From positions 186,001 through 250,000 of the forward strand of contig JAWWNJ010000137.1 of assembly GCA_037176885.1 (NCBI GenBank): a DNA stretch of 64,000 nucleotides. The letters run 5' to 3'. Source of the stretch: Favolaschia claudopus (lineage: Eukaryota; Basidiomycota; Agaricomycetes; Agaricales; Mycenaceae). The position numbers and the translations under genes were made by a program. The notes beneath the pieces were generated by a model that saw nothing but the letters and a program-made list of their open reading frames with translations, was not told the origin of the DNA and made no database searches. Numbering within the stretch: position 1 is the first letter of the stretch; each line of letters starts with the position of its first letter. Below are positions 1-10,059 of this stretch, piece by piece.

Positions 1-97
1 AAACTAATTAATAGTTTTACAATCAAAGTCAAACAAAACTTCAGCTATCAAATCTTTCAATCCTTCCGACCGTGAGCACAATCCATTCAATGGTTCG

Positions 98-130
<33 letters not shown>

Positions 131-620
131 GGGGGCGGGGGTCTCCATGAGGTCCTAAAAATTTCTTGTGTCTAGTGCTTATAAGCTTTTTAAAGCTCAC
201 AAACCAGTTGTAAATTAGTTTGAACTTGTTCGAGGGTAAATTTTCGTCTCCTAGACCCATCCTGACTCGTCTGACTGTCAAAACGGCGATAATTTCCAGA
301 TTTGGACAGTTTTTGCACGCCAAATGAGTGGTGTAAATTTCAACGATTATTGCTCTGCTGTTGTCGGGCTCCAGAATTCAACAAAACGAAGGCCGGTACA
401 AGTATTATAGCCCAAATAACTAGTACCGACAATCATATTGATGGGTTCATTGCAGAACTAGTGGCGACAGTGTATCAAAAGGCGCCAATATCTACTCATT
501 TGCCGGAACACAGCTCCGATCCTCTAGACATACCTCATGTGCATCATGCATATGCATAAATTACAATGTGTAACATTTCTTCACCCAAGTAAGTACACTC
601 TTGAACGCCCGAAACAGATA
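1..620. other. Unassigned stretch with long G homopolymer
   Basis: No recognisable gene. A run of 29 G lies at 101-129 and continues as short G runs broken by C to about 141. An 85-codon open frame at 302-559 (plus) has no recognisable motif and is probably chance. The stretch ends at the TA that flanks the DNA element starting at 621. Confidence 0.5.
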
Positions 621-1360
621 CAGTGCCAAGCATCACTTCTCCAACACTCCTTTTTCGGCCGAACATAAATTTTTGTGATTTATTTCTGATTTTCTAAGGA
701 AGGAAACCCACCAAAAGAATGCGTTTGGCGTCGAGAACTCACTTTTTCCCACGGTGTTTCACTTCTTTCGCGTCTGGAAAAAATAAAATCATGCTTTTGG
801 CTCTAATTTTGGATGGATTGAGGCCAGATGTGTTCAGTAGTCACGAGCTATGCGCCCCGTGCCTTCGCCACGCAGGCTACCGCACTCGGCACCTTCCAGC
901 ACCTCTAGGCCGCGGGAATTCTCAGGCTTTGACAGAAAGCCACGGGGTGAATTTCCCTTTCCGGGGGCTGAGGCTGTGCCGTCCTCTTTTAAAGTATAGG
1001 ATGCAGAAACCCAGAAAAAGTGGCAGCCGAGTGTAGCCGAGTCTGCTCTGACATACCTGGGTGATCCACCGAACGTTGAGGCGGCAGAGTCCGGGACGCG
1101 CGTGACCTTAACCCTAACCGAGATGGGAATTTGATGATGGCATCAGCTATCATTAGGGTTTGTTTCACTTTTTCGGAGGTGAAAATACAAAAACTTGTTC
1201 AATTGCCTTGCAAAGCACAAGATGAGTTGCTACACATCCATAGAGAGGTTTCACACTGTTTATAAGTTGAAAGATGATGACGGCATAATGTAGTATCGAG
1301 TTCAACTTTTCATGCCGTTCCCTGCCAAAAAAAGGAACCGTGATGTGATGCTTGGCACTG
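621..1360. mobile_element. 740-bp TA-flanked DNA transposon relic (Tc1/mariner-type ends)
   Basis: The ends are perfect 16-bp inverted repeats, CAGTGCCAAGCATCAC on the left and its complement on the right. They are flanked by TA at 619-620 and 1361-1362, the hallmark of Tc1/mariner-type insertion. No transposase is readable inside, so this is a non-autonomous copy. The left 170 bp or so (632-800) is similar to 23440-23600, showing a second, truncated copy of the family in this window. Confidence 0.8.
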
Positions 1361-1394
1361 TATAAATTGGTGGTTTCCGGAAATTACCGAAGGT

Positions 1395-1530
1395 GGCTGT
1401 GGGACAGGCAATACGGCCACCGGGAATTGAACGCAAGACCATTTGACGTTCCACCAAATGTAACGACTGAGTAAAATGGAACGTGCCGGAATTGCACACG
1501 GCACAACCGTTGGACTATCCGTCCCATCAT
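1395..1530 (-). repeat. Possible Pol III promoter boxes / tRNA-like remnant
   Basis: On the minus strand an A-box-like word (TAGTCCAACGG) is followed by B-box-like words (GCGTTCAATTCCC and a weaker one). The stems of a real tRNA cannot be drawn, so this is at best a decayed tRNA-derived sequence lying between the 621-1360 element and the gypsy fragment. Confidence 0.25.
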
Positions 1531-1553
1531 ACAAGTCGGCTTTGCGTATTCAA

Positions 1554-2247
1554 TCAACTCATCACGAGCAGATTGAATCGTGTGGCAGTCGAGTGAGAGT
1601 AAATTTTCGCAGTGGCGACTCCCGAAATTGGTAAGCATTTCGCACTACCAACACAAACTCGAGCTGGATTGAACCCAATATTAACCTGATGTTGAAACAG
1701 CCAGGCTGTCCCCAAAATTAAGTCGTATCCGCTAACATTTGCGATGTAGAAGGTGCGAGGACAACTGATGTCCTGATATTTGAAGCTAACTTCAACAGAA
1801 TGGTTGATTTTCGACCTCGAGCCTTGAACAGCAAGCTGAAGAATGATTGGTTCGTTTAATTCTCTTCGTTTCAATTGAAGCTGATCTGCCAGAGAGCTAG
1901 AGATTAAGTCCCCAAGCGAACCCGAATCAACCAAAGCACGGGCTGGCTGTCCATTAATATGTACCACAATCACAAGTGGCTTGGCGACAATTTTGTCGGG
2001 AACTCGAGGCAAGCAAGCGGTACGAGTTATTCCTTGAACTTGGTCAGCTGGAGTTTGAATACCTCCACAGTACAACGTGGAATACTCGCAGTCATCCCGA
2101 GTTTTCAACTCTACGAGCATCTCCAACAAGTAGGACAACTTAGGTAGCGCACTTGGTCTTCCTAGTTCAAATTCAACTGCTTTGCGTTCAATTTCGATGG
2201 ATTGAATTACTTCAAATAATCGAACTTCCTCCTCTGAGTAGTTCGTC
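1554..2247 (-). pseudogene. Ty3/gypsy pol fragment: retropepsin-like aspartic protease
   Basis: The frame reads a Gag-Pol linker followed by a retropepsin-like domain. The catalytic triad is visible as ALVDSGS, followed by a hydrophobic strand and a downstream YDLILGTAWL block typical of gypsy proteases. The open frame continues upstream of its first ATG (2138) to about 2247 without a start, and stops before any reverse transcriptase. No LTR or integrase is adjacent, so it is a fragment of a larger dead element. The protease would process the Gag-Pol polyprotein. The family call is firm; the element family is not determined. Confidence 0.75.
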
Positions 2248-3045
2248 TCAAAGAGAAGATAAAGACACTAACCGAAACCATCTTCATTCTCGAATTTGTT
2301 CCAACGAACACTTTCTTCAAGTTCAATTTTACCGCGTTTTCGGCGGATCCAATTAATGAAGTTGAATCTCCAGTTCAAGAGATAGGCTTCAGGTAAGTCC
2401 AGCCTCACTGCCAGCCTCATGGGGGTCGGCACTGGTTGGGTCGGTGACAAGATGTCACAAAGTGTGACTTCACCTTCCCACCACCCAAATCGACATGATC
2501 ACTCGCCTTCAAGTCTGGAGGTTTCTCCCGGGACATTGGAGGGAAAACCTGTATACTTCAGGTAGTTTGATGACTGTAGCTAGAGATTCTTCGGAGCAAA
2601 TTTTTTCTCTTCTCCCCTCATCGAGAACCGGGTGGCCGGTCAGCACCACCAAGCCTGATAGTAAAAATGTGTTGCGAACAAATCCGAGATATTTTATTAT
2701 ACGTTCGCCGTGTTGCCGGCCGGAGGTGCTCAGCCCGGGACAACGGCTTGCAGATTTGAAGTCCGCAATTGTGACATCAGACGGTGTGACACTCCGTGAC
2801 ATTTCGCGTCAAAGTCGCGGATGCGCGCACGACGCGCCCGATATTTATATTCCAAGCATCCGCAAGTCAGTAAACTTGGGAAACATCTACATCTAGGTTA
2901 TATGCTGACCATATCAGCCGTCCAGCCGTTTCCAGCCGAGCTAGGTGTCACAGAATACGGAAATATAGCTTGGGCCCGGGAGGTACGCCCACGACGCGTT
3001 TTTTTTGCGTCTGTGCCAAAGGCTGACCATATTTGAGGTTGAGTA
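2248..3045. other. No recognisable gene
   Basis: Short open frames occur on both strands (for example 2495-2896 plus) but none carries a recognisable motif or convincing splice structure. Runs such as cgcgttttttttgcg near 2996-3010 are the only noticeable low-complexity features. Confidence 0.4.
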
Positions 3046-3864
3046 ATGGGTACTGGAGGCAAAAATGCACCCTCTCAAAAGTCCAAGGGACGGAGTTCTG
3101 CTCAGAAAGCCACTGCTTTCAAGAATCTCAAACGCGGCAAAGAAAATCAAGAGATTGTACCCTTCCAACCTCCACCACCCGCGGCCGATGCGAAACCACC
3201 TCGAGACTGAAAGCACAGCTTTCAAAAGTCCCAGAGGCGTCTTTGGGATCTGTTGAAACAACAAAAACGCTTCAGGGAGGAAAACAAGGACTTGAAAACA
3301 GCAAATCAAGCTCTGCGCCGTGATTTCGAAATCCGCGCTTGACCCTGCACCAGTACAATGCAATGGCGATGTATCGTCGAAACAACACACAGGACTTCAT
3401 GGACGCGGTGCTGGTCGAAGAAGATCATCGTGACCTTAGGCTCAGGGCGAGAATTCTTGACGCTAGTGGGCTGGAAAAGAAACGCAAGAAAGATCTTGCG
3501 GAGTTTCGAATGCGGTTGGCAAAGATGAAGAAGGAGAAGGAATTGGTGAAAAGAAGACAGCAGGCCAAAGAACTGGGCGAGCTTCTCCAGATTCGGGTCT
3601 TTACCTCACTTGCAGAGGTCCGCGCATCGAAAACGACAGTCAAGAAACTCGATGAACAGCTTACGGCTTCGCGGAGTTCCAGGGATCAAGCCCAACAGTC
3701 AGCTCAAAGTCAAGGCCGACAAGCAGGTAGCATTGGAGGAGGCACTGAAGGTCTTCTTGTTGACACCAGAGACATACCCCACCCCTGCGATTCCTTCGAT
3801 CGAGCCCGAGGTTGTTATCCAAGAGGATTGGAGTGCTGAGGAGGAGCACGAGATGGAGGAATAA
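3046..3864 (+). pseudogene. Broken lysine/glutamate-rich coiled-coil protein
   Basis: An ATG at 3046 opens a basic, proline-containing N-terminus that is stopped by TGA near 3208 and again near 3340. The main piece (3339-3690) is a strongly charged helix rich in K, R, E and L, then a frame change near 3690 leads to an acidic tail ending in EEEHEMEE at 3864. The pieces together suggest one coiled-coil ORF broken by two stops and at least one frameshift. Similar charged coiled-coil proteins are common passengers of multicopy elements in Agaricomycetes, but I cannot name the family. Confidence 0.45.
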
Positions 3865-3956
3865 TTCAAATTAATTCTTGTAGTATAGAGATTGTCTATA
3901 TAGCTGAACCCAGAGAGGCGCGAGATCTTGGAAGACGTCGAGGTGAGGAAACAAAG

Positions 3957-4220
3957 GAGCACCACTCAATCAAAACCCGTATATTGTTTCCAAAACGGCT
4001 GTAACAGAACTGAGGATTAAGACTCAGCTGCTACTTGCCCAGAGTTCGACAGGGCCGTGACTTGCCAAAACAAGAGACCAGCGGCACTTGATGTGGTACG
4101 GCAACACCCCATAAAGTGGTGCTCCCGGCTTTGCCGATGACAGAATCATCAACAAACGTAAGCACAAATGAACGAGCACCACTCAATCAAAACCCGTATA
4201 TTGTTTCCAAAACGGCTGTA
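3957..4220. repeat. 47-bp direct repeat, copies 217 bp apart
   Basis: The same 47-bp word starting GAGCACCACTCAATCAAAAC occurs at 3957-4003 and 4174-4220 with no mismatch seen. The intervening 170 bp has no recognised feature. It may be a small tandem duplication or the edges of an excised insertion. Confidence 0.7.
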
Positions 4221-4322
4221 TCAACCTCCCCTCGGCCGAAAGAGCGGACCTCGGTCCGAGTTTCAACTCAACCCTCGGTTGGATTTGCTTTCTCGACTCC
4301 AGTTCAAACGCTAACGCAAAAT

Positions 4323-5478
4323 TCAAAACCAAGACCCCCCCATTTGTATACTCTGCGAGGCACTCCATCGCGGAGGCTTCAAGCAGCAGCGGAAGATGTT
4401 GGGTAGCTCATCGCTACACATGAGGGCCGTTCGTGCATAGCGGATTGTTGCGTTGCGAGTGGTGTATTTCCCATCGCACAGAAAGTCTAGCATTAGTGCG
4501 AGATCAAAGCCAGTGTTCTTAAGTGCCTCGAGATTTGCAAGCATCCGGCGCTCAATCTCATCTTCGGACAGCTGCTCAAGTGTCTGTCATAGGGCTCGCG
4601 TGCGAAGGACGTGGGGAGACTCGGCGGAATCAGTGGTGCCAGCTTTCAACTCATCGGGGTCAAGCTCTTCATCGCCGTCAATGGATGGCGTTGGTGATGG
4701 GCAGCGCGATTGACTGGGCTCCGAGTCCGTGTTGATGTCTTCCTCCAGGTTGTCATCATCCGAGTCAAGCTCAGGAAGATCGTTCTCATCGTCATCGTCG
4801 AGGGCGAGTGACGGCTCAATGCTGCTCTTGCTCGATACCTCCGAAACACGCTCATCGCGGCCGATTGAGAGCAGATCTGACTCGGCGGCAGATCTGACTC
4901 GGCGGCGTGGGGTTGGATGGCACAGCGGTAACCATCCCCTAAGGTTGACCACGCGCACATTGCCAAGGTCGCAGGTTCGAATCCTGCAGCCCCCACCCTC
5001 GGAGAAACAATTTAGACACTCCGAGATTCCGTCGCGCCGATTTCGGCCAACCAACCTCATGACCACACTGACACGTGATCGCCCCACGATCGTGTCACTC
5101 ACGCCAAGCGGTAGTGCGCCACCGACAACCCCGTTTGGAGTAACACAGCCCCTCGTTGCGGGAATCATTGCAGAGAGTTTGAAGGATCAAGGGCAGCCGA
5201 ATGATTACCAATTATTGATACAGTCAATGTACTGCTAGACTCCGACATGGGCCGATAAACGGCCCGCAGTGAGGATAATGGAATATTGATTGATTGATTG
5301 ATTGATTGATTGACTCGGCGGCGGCTCGTGGGAAGCTTTCGATGTGTTCTGAGCTCGTAGATTGTGTATTGCTCGATGACGAGTGCCCTAATACAGCGTC
5401 GTCGTTGGACATAGCAAGCGGCGGGGTTATGGTAGGTCCTCCAATGGAAGTGGCCCAGACCTTCCTAAGTCCCCACAT
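4323..5478 (-). pseudogene. Acidic serine-rich ORF split by a SINE
   Basis: Reading leftward on the minus strand, a Ser-rich segment (about 5478-5323) ends in RAAAES. Past the SINE the frame resumes with AAESDLLS and continues through a very acidic Asp/Glu stretch to about 4587. A frame change near 4585 then leads into a helical segment (QLSEDEIERRMLANLEAL) continuing to 4323. The coding continuity across the SINE shows the ORF existed before insertion. No named domain is recognised; the arrangement resembles uncharacterised multicopy proteins of basidiomycete transposons. It is non-functional as it stands. Confidence 0.5.
4907..5310 (+). mobile_element. tRNA-derived SINE with (TGAT)n tail
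   Basis: The head is tRNA-like. It has an A box (TGGCACAGCGG), a D-stem pair GATGG/CCATC, a perfect T-arm around the B box (GCAGGTTCGAATCCTGC) and a 5' GTGGGG that pairs with CCCCAC at about 4990-4996. The body runs about 300 bp and ends in a TGAT/GATT repeat tail (5286-5310). The element is flanked by a 12-bp target duplication TGACTCGGCGGC at 4895-4906 and 5311-5322. Transcription would be by RNA polymerase III from the internal boxes. SINEs of this type use a LINE reverse transcriptase in trans. It interrupts the acidic minus-strand ORF. Confidence 0.85.
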
Positions 5479-5780
5479 CCATCATCACGAAAATCAATCA
5501 AACGTCAAAACTGTCATTGGAATTACAGATTAGGAAAGAGCTCCGGCTCTGCGTAAACTACGCCAACAAGGATTACGCAGGAAGGTCTGGGTATCCGAGA
5601 CTAGTCATGGCGAGCGTTGGTGACAGCGGCGAGAGAAAAATCGGGCATTTTGGTCACCAGACCGATTTGCACCTGACTAATCGGAACGACCAACACCGGA
5701 TTTGTGCTTGAGCGTCCGTCTGCATTGATTACAAGACTATCGTGCTCATCTACCGCTCCCCATTTCCTATTGCGCCCACT

Positions 5781-6255
5781 ATGATGCGTATGCCAATGAA
5801 CACAAAGAGTCAAAGAGCTGGTTTGCAGGTGCATGAACAGTTGCTTGTTATTGCAGTGGGATTCATCTTGCTTTCTTTTCCTTTTTTTTGGTTTGTTTAG
5901 TTTCCGGTTGGACGTATCCATCGTTACCTTAAGCAGCGTACGCAGCGAGGTTTTCGAATTGGAGCCAAGGCCACTGTCTATACGGCTGCAACATTGGAGT
6001 ACTTGACCGCAGAAGTGCTTGAACTTGCAGGCCGGTATATTCACAACTCCCCCAACCACGACGTTGAATCCGATCATTCCAGGCAACGCGGTGAAGGATA
6101 TGCGCCGAAAGCGTATAACACCTCGCCATCTGCAGCTCGCCATCCGTGGTGACGAAGAGCTCGATATCCTTGTTCGCGCAACAATTGCTGGAGGCGGTGT
6201 CGTGCCTTTCATTCACAAGAGTCTCGTCAGCTCGAAAGCAAACAAGGATGCATGA
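5781..6255 (+). CDS. Histone H2A.Z-like gene, three coding exons, short N-terminal tail
   Basis: Exons 5781-5828, 5901-6030 and 6083-6255 join in frame into a protein of about 116 residues. The H2A.Z core is clear: [20 protein letters not shown], then [15 protein letters not shown], then [18 protein letters not shown] and ATIAGGG followed by IHKSL. H2A.Z replaces H2A in nucleosomes near promoters. Intron 1 (5829-5900, 72 nt) is GT-AG. Intron 2 (6031-6082, 52 nt) must start with GC to keep the frame, so it is a GC-AG intron or a mutated donor. The usual lysine-rich, acetylated N-tail is missing; only about 9 residues precede the core, and an undetected upstream exon is possible. The core also has unusual residues (KDMRRKR where KDLKVKR is usual). 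It may be a divergent paralogue or a decaying duplicate. Confidence 0.7.
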
Positions 6256-6263
6256 AAATTGGG

Positions 6264-6944
6264 CTAGATTCCTAAATAACAGTAATTGTCAGGAGAGGCA
6301 AGAAGGAAGGAAAGGAGGGGGCAAAAAAGAGAGAAACCGATGTTAAATCTCCCTGGGACTTTCATGCTTGAATTCTCTCCCCCAGTACGAGCTCGAGAAC
6401 AGACGTAATGAATTTGGCGGACGAATACCGGTAGTCCATTGTAGGTTTTGATTAGTTTGAGTTCAATGTCGTTCTTCCTTTGTTCATCAGCCCGCCAAGG
6501 TTCAAAGCGATTCCAGTTCCGCCAAGACAGATTGTAGTTCCCAGTAGCGCAGTCAGACTCGTATGTAGGTGCCGCTGAGAGGTTTTGGAGGTGGATCAAA
6601 TGCTCGAAGGCCTGTAGTGAAGTAATAGTTACAGTAATAATTAGACAGGTGTGCCGAAGAAGAACATATCTATTAGCTAGGAGTAGGTACATGAGGCTTA
6701 CTTAGGTCGTCTGATCAAGGTACTGTATAGAGGTTATATCGACGTCGACGATGGCGGAAAAGATGCCATGAAGTCCGAGGTCAGAGAGGATGGAGGTCAG
6801 GGGGTCAGAAGTAAGGAGTCTGGATTCAGATTGAAGCCAAAAGTCGAAGTCGCAGACAGATGACAGCCAGGAAGAGAAGAAAGCAGACGCGCTGGACGAC
6901 GCGACGGAGCCTGAGAGAAGTAGTTGGGTTAACCGACCGATCAA
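6264..6944 (-). other. Possible minus-strand spliced ORF, unrecognised
   Basis: Two open frames (6702-6944 and 6264-6692, minus) have protein-like composition. The second follows an acceptor-like tract ending in CACTACAG. A donor-like GTAAGC lies just after the first frame's stop, so an in-frame junction could not be built. No domain is recognised. It could be a decayed gene or non-coding. Confidence 0.2.
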
Positions 6945-6966
6945 CTGGGTCCACTCAACATGTTGA

Positions 6967-7617
6967 GTGCACAGCCATCAGAAAGGGAGAGCGAATAGAG
7001 CATCTTACCGTGATGCGGGACATTCGCGTGAAACACCGAGTGAGTATTTCATTCGTAAGCTCGACCTGCTCAATATGGTTTACACAATGAACGATTCGGA
7101 ATTTATGTTGGAAGTCATGGATGGTGCACCTTCAACCTGGAACACCATTCTCACCACGCAGATGTATCGCACTGCCGTCGAGTTCCAAGCCGCTATTCGC
7201 TACCACGAGGACGCCTTAATGCAAGTGGATAGGCACGAACGAGAAAATTCTTACCGAGATCGTGAACGCGAACGGGATAATCAACGGTTTGCTCCGCGCT
7301 CCGCTCGAGTGAATTTAGTTGGTTGGTCGGCAAATCTTGGGCCGCCCAAATTCCCCAAGGATGATAAGAATGTCTCGAGACGAGCTACTCCGGAATCAAA
7401 AGGCGCTCGGCCTTGTAGGCACTGTGGAAGCGGTAAACACTGGGATAATGAATGTAAACATTCATTCAAAGGCAACCGAGATGCTCGTGCTAACCTTGCG
7501 AGTGCAACCAGCGACGATCGTGAAGCACTGGATGAATACGATAATCTGTATTATGGATTAGAAAGTGACGAGGAGTCTGAGTCCGAAGCAATTGAACGTA
7601 CCGATGACTTTTCTTAG
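6967..7617 (+). pseudogene. Gypsy Gag fragment with CCHC zinc knuckle
   Basis: A 216-codon open frame begins inside the capsid-like region. It has the helical segment DLLNMVYTMNDSEFMLEVMD, followed by an arginine/glutamate-rich linker and a zinc knuckle CRHCGSGKHWDNECKH (C-X2-C-X4-H-X4-C) near residues 140-155. An acidic tail ends at the stop at 7617. In an intact element Gag forms the particle and binds the RNA. The N-terminal part of the capsid is missing, and pol lies downstream in broken frames. Confidence 0.75.
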
Positions 7618-8283
7618 CAGGGTTTTGAAGAACCCCTCCAGACTACTGAATCCTCTTGACGAGGAAACGAGTAACTCAGCCCTGGGGGGGGGGGAGAAAT
7701 CCGGAAATTTGAACGAATCGGCAACGGCAATTGCATCGGATGACTCGGAATTGCGCTCACACTTAATACCTGAAGCTTGTTCAACGTTTCATTCGAAATC
7801 TGCACTGAACAGACGATCTGGAAGCCGGTTAGCTCGCCGTAAATTATCGAGTGGTAGGCTCACCGAGTTCCGCAGTCAAACCGCTCATAGAACTGCGGAA
7901 ACATATGGCGCGACCATCTGGTTCATCGTTTCTTGGTGCTAGTGCAACACAAGCGACCGCTACAATCGAAGGTTTGGATATTGATCCTATTCCTGTCATT
8001 ATAGACGAAGAGAGCCGAGGCAATGAAAGCTTCGACAGCGGGTATCAAAGTTGATCACCGGATTCCGGACCGATCAACGGAAGCAAATTCCGTGCCGCTG
8101 TCAAAACCCTCCTCTTCTACCGCTTCATCTTGCGACGATTCTCGTTGTTTGGTGCATACACCACTCAATTTAGACGACTCCTGCCCCTTCTGTCGCCCTG
8201 AGACCTAACTCTAGTGCTCAATCTGTGCAGTCAGTCATCAATATCTCGTTCAAAGCTCAGCGCAATGTGTCTTTATTAGCCTG

Positions 8284-8478
8284 TTTGCGATGCAGCCATT
8301 GAATGGCTAATGGCTAAACAAGTGTCCAAATTCCGACGTATTGACCAAGTCCGAGTACTCGAACTTCATTCCAGGCAGCTCTTCTTAACTTCTACATGAA
8401 AGTTTGGCCCATCGATATCCAAAGTCTCCTAATGCGGAGATCGGTAGCCATTCAATGGCTCCAATGGCTCTTCGCAAA
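8284..8478. mobile_element. 195-bp MITE inside the gypsy RT region
   Basis: The ends are imperfect inverted repeats: TTTGCGATGCAGCCATTGAA on the left and, reversed, TTTGCGAAGAGCCATTGGAG on the right. Each also contains the palindromic word AGCCATTGAATGGCT or a close variant. RT coding (KPSIVYRNGKPRMV) resumes immediately to the right, showing insertion into pol. A target duplication could not be settled. Confidence 0.55.
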
Positions 8479-8977
8479 CCCTCTATTGTGTACCGGAATG
8501 GTAAGCCGCGAATGGTAAATTGACTTGCGCAAGCTAAATGAAATGGTCGTTCCCGACGCACTCGGGCTTCCTCGTCAAGACGAGATCCTTCAAGTACTCT
8601 CCGGATCTCAATGGCTTACAACACTCGATGCACTCGCTGGCTTCACTCAGTTGACAATGGCGCCGGGATCTGCAGAGAAAATATTCCGCACACATCGCGG
8701 ACAATTTCATAGAATGCCGTTTGGTTATCGCAACGGGCCAAGCGTATTTCAACGCGTTATGCAAAATGTGTTGGCACCATTCCTGTGGGTATTCGCCTTG
8801 GTTTACATTGATGATATTGTTATCTATTCGTTAACTTTTGAAGATCATGTACAACACTTAGACCACGTATTCAAGGCTATCGCAGACGCGAATATTACGC
8901 TCTCACCTCCTACGTGCCATATTGGGTATCAATCTTTACTCTTACTTGGTCAAAAGGTGTCGCGTTTCAACTCATAA
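8476..8977 (+). pseudogene. Gypsy reverse transcriptase fragment
   Basis: The RT fingers and palm are readable. KPSIVYRNGKPRMV is followed, after a one-base slip and a stop near 8521, by RKLNEMVVPDALGLPRQDEI, then MPFGYRNGPSVFQRVMQ, then the catalytic box FALVYIDDIVIYS carrying the YIDD aspartates. The frame ends at 8977 just past the palm. It would copy element RNA into DNA, but the stops and frame shifts make it non-functional. Confidence 0.8.
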
Positions 8978-9069
8978 GAAGAAGGTCGACGCTATACTTT
9001 AACTTGATGAGCCGCGCAATACCCAGGAACTTCAACATTTTTTGGGTATGATGGTTTATTTCTCATCGT

Positions 9070-10059
9070 ATGTTCCCTTCTACGCGTGGATTGCGCATCC
9101 TTTCTGCCAATTACTCAAGAAAGATTCAGACCGAGCTACATTCAGAGGCATTCAACCTTTGTAAACAAGTGCTGACGAACGCCCCGGTTCGAGGATATGC
9201 GATGGCTGGTAAGCCTTATCGCGTTTATTCCGATGCGTGTGATTACGGACTCGCAGGTATTTTGCAACAAGTTCAACCCATTTTAATTCGAGATCTACGC
9301 GGAACACGTCTTTACGAGCGATTGGAGCGTGCATATAAAAACAGTGAGCCCGTTCTAATCCTCGTTACCGCAGTCAAGGGTGTTGACGACATCCCTACAC
9401 CTGGACCTTGGGCCTCTAACTTCGAAGACACGACCGTTCACATTGGACGAGTCGTTAGTTAGTGGTCCCGCGTTCTCAAGTCACCTGAACGCAACTATTC
9501 TCCCACCGAGCGTGAGGCTCTCGCCCTCAAAGAAGTGCTAATCAAATTTCAACCTTTTTTCGAAGGTGAAACTGTGGCTGCTATCACAGACCACGCAGCG
9601 CTAACATGGAGTCGAACATTTCAGAATGTCAACCGACGACTTCTCACTTGGGAAACGGTTTTTTCGGCCTACCCTGGACTCAAGATCATCCACCGCGCTG
9701 GGCGTGTTCACCCAAATGTGGACCCCATTTCAAGACTTCGACGGCGAGTCCCAATTCAAGATGGGCCCGCTACTGACTCAGTTACGGCGATTGAATTAAA
9801 TGCGGAAGATCCTCTCAAAGACATGTATGAAGAGTTGAGCTCGCACTTTGAGGAAAAGCTGCTAACCGTCGCATCCAAGTTTATCCGTTCGGAGGAGGAT
9901 TCGAACGGAACTGAATCAGTTGACCTCAAACGCGGTAACTTAAACCACAAGAGTAAATCTGTATCTGCTATAAGGCTCAATAGCGAGCTTAGACGGGTTG
10001 TCAACGCGTTGAAGAGTAGTGGTGGTGCATGTGTGGTACCAGCCGCAACGCGTATGTAA
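9070..10059 (+). pseudogene. Gypsy RNase H fragment
   Basis: The frame 9070-9462 covers the RT-connection and start of RNase H (YRVYSDACDYGLAGILQQ). After a stop at 9460, the frame 9535-10059 continues with the RNase H core (TDHAALTW) and the IIHRAGRVHPNVDPISRL block that closes gypsy RNase H domains. The tail after it is linker-like and stops at 10059 without integrase. The order and spacing match the RT fragment upstream. Confidence 0.75.

Larger units (their letters stand above)
6967..10059 (+). mobile_element. Decayed Ty3/gypsy retrotransposon (gag, RT, RNase H)
   Basis: Gag, reverse transcriptase and RNase H pieces occur in the Ty3/gypsy order on the plus strand, separated by stops, frameshifts and a MITE at 8284-8478. 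No integrase or chromodomain follows and no LTR pair was identified, so the element is 3'-truncated and dead. An 11-G run sits at 7684-7694, between gag and pol. The individual coding remnants are listed separately. Confidence 0.8.

Noticed and set aside
1100..1125. CTTAACCCTAACC resembles two telomere repeats
   Set aside because: Only two imperfect units, inside a TA-flanked element and far from the PLE; no array.
4907..4997. Functional tRNA gene
   Set aside because: Acceptor, D and T arms fold, but the anticodon region is irregular and the sequence is the head of a SINE bracketed by a 12-bp duplication, so it is tRNA-derived rather than a working tRNA gene.
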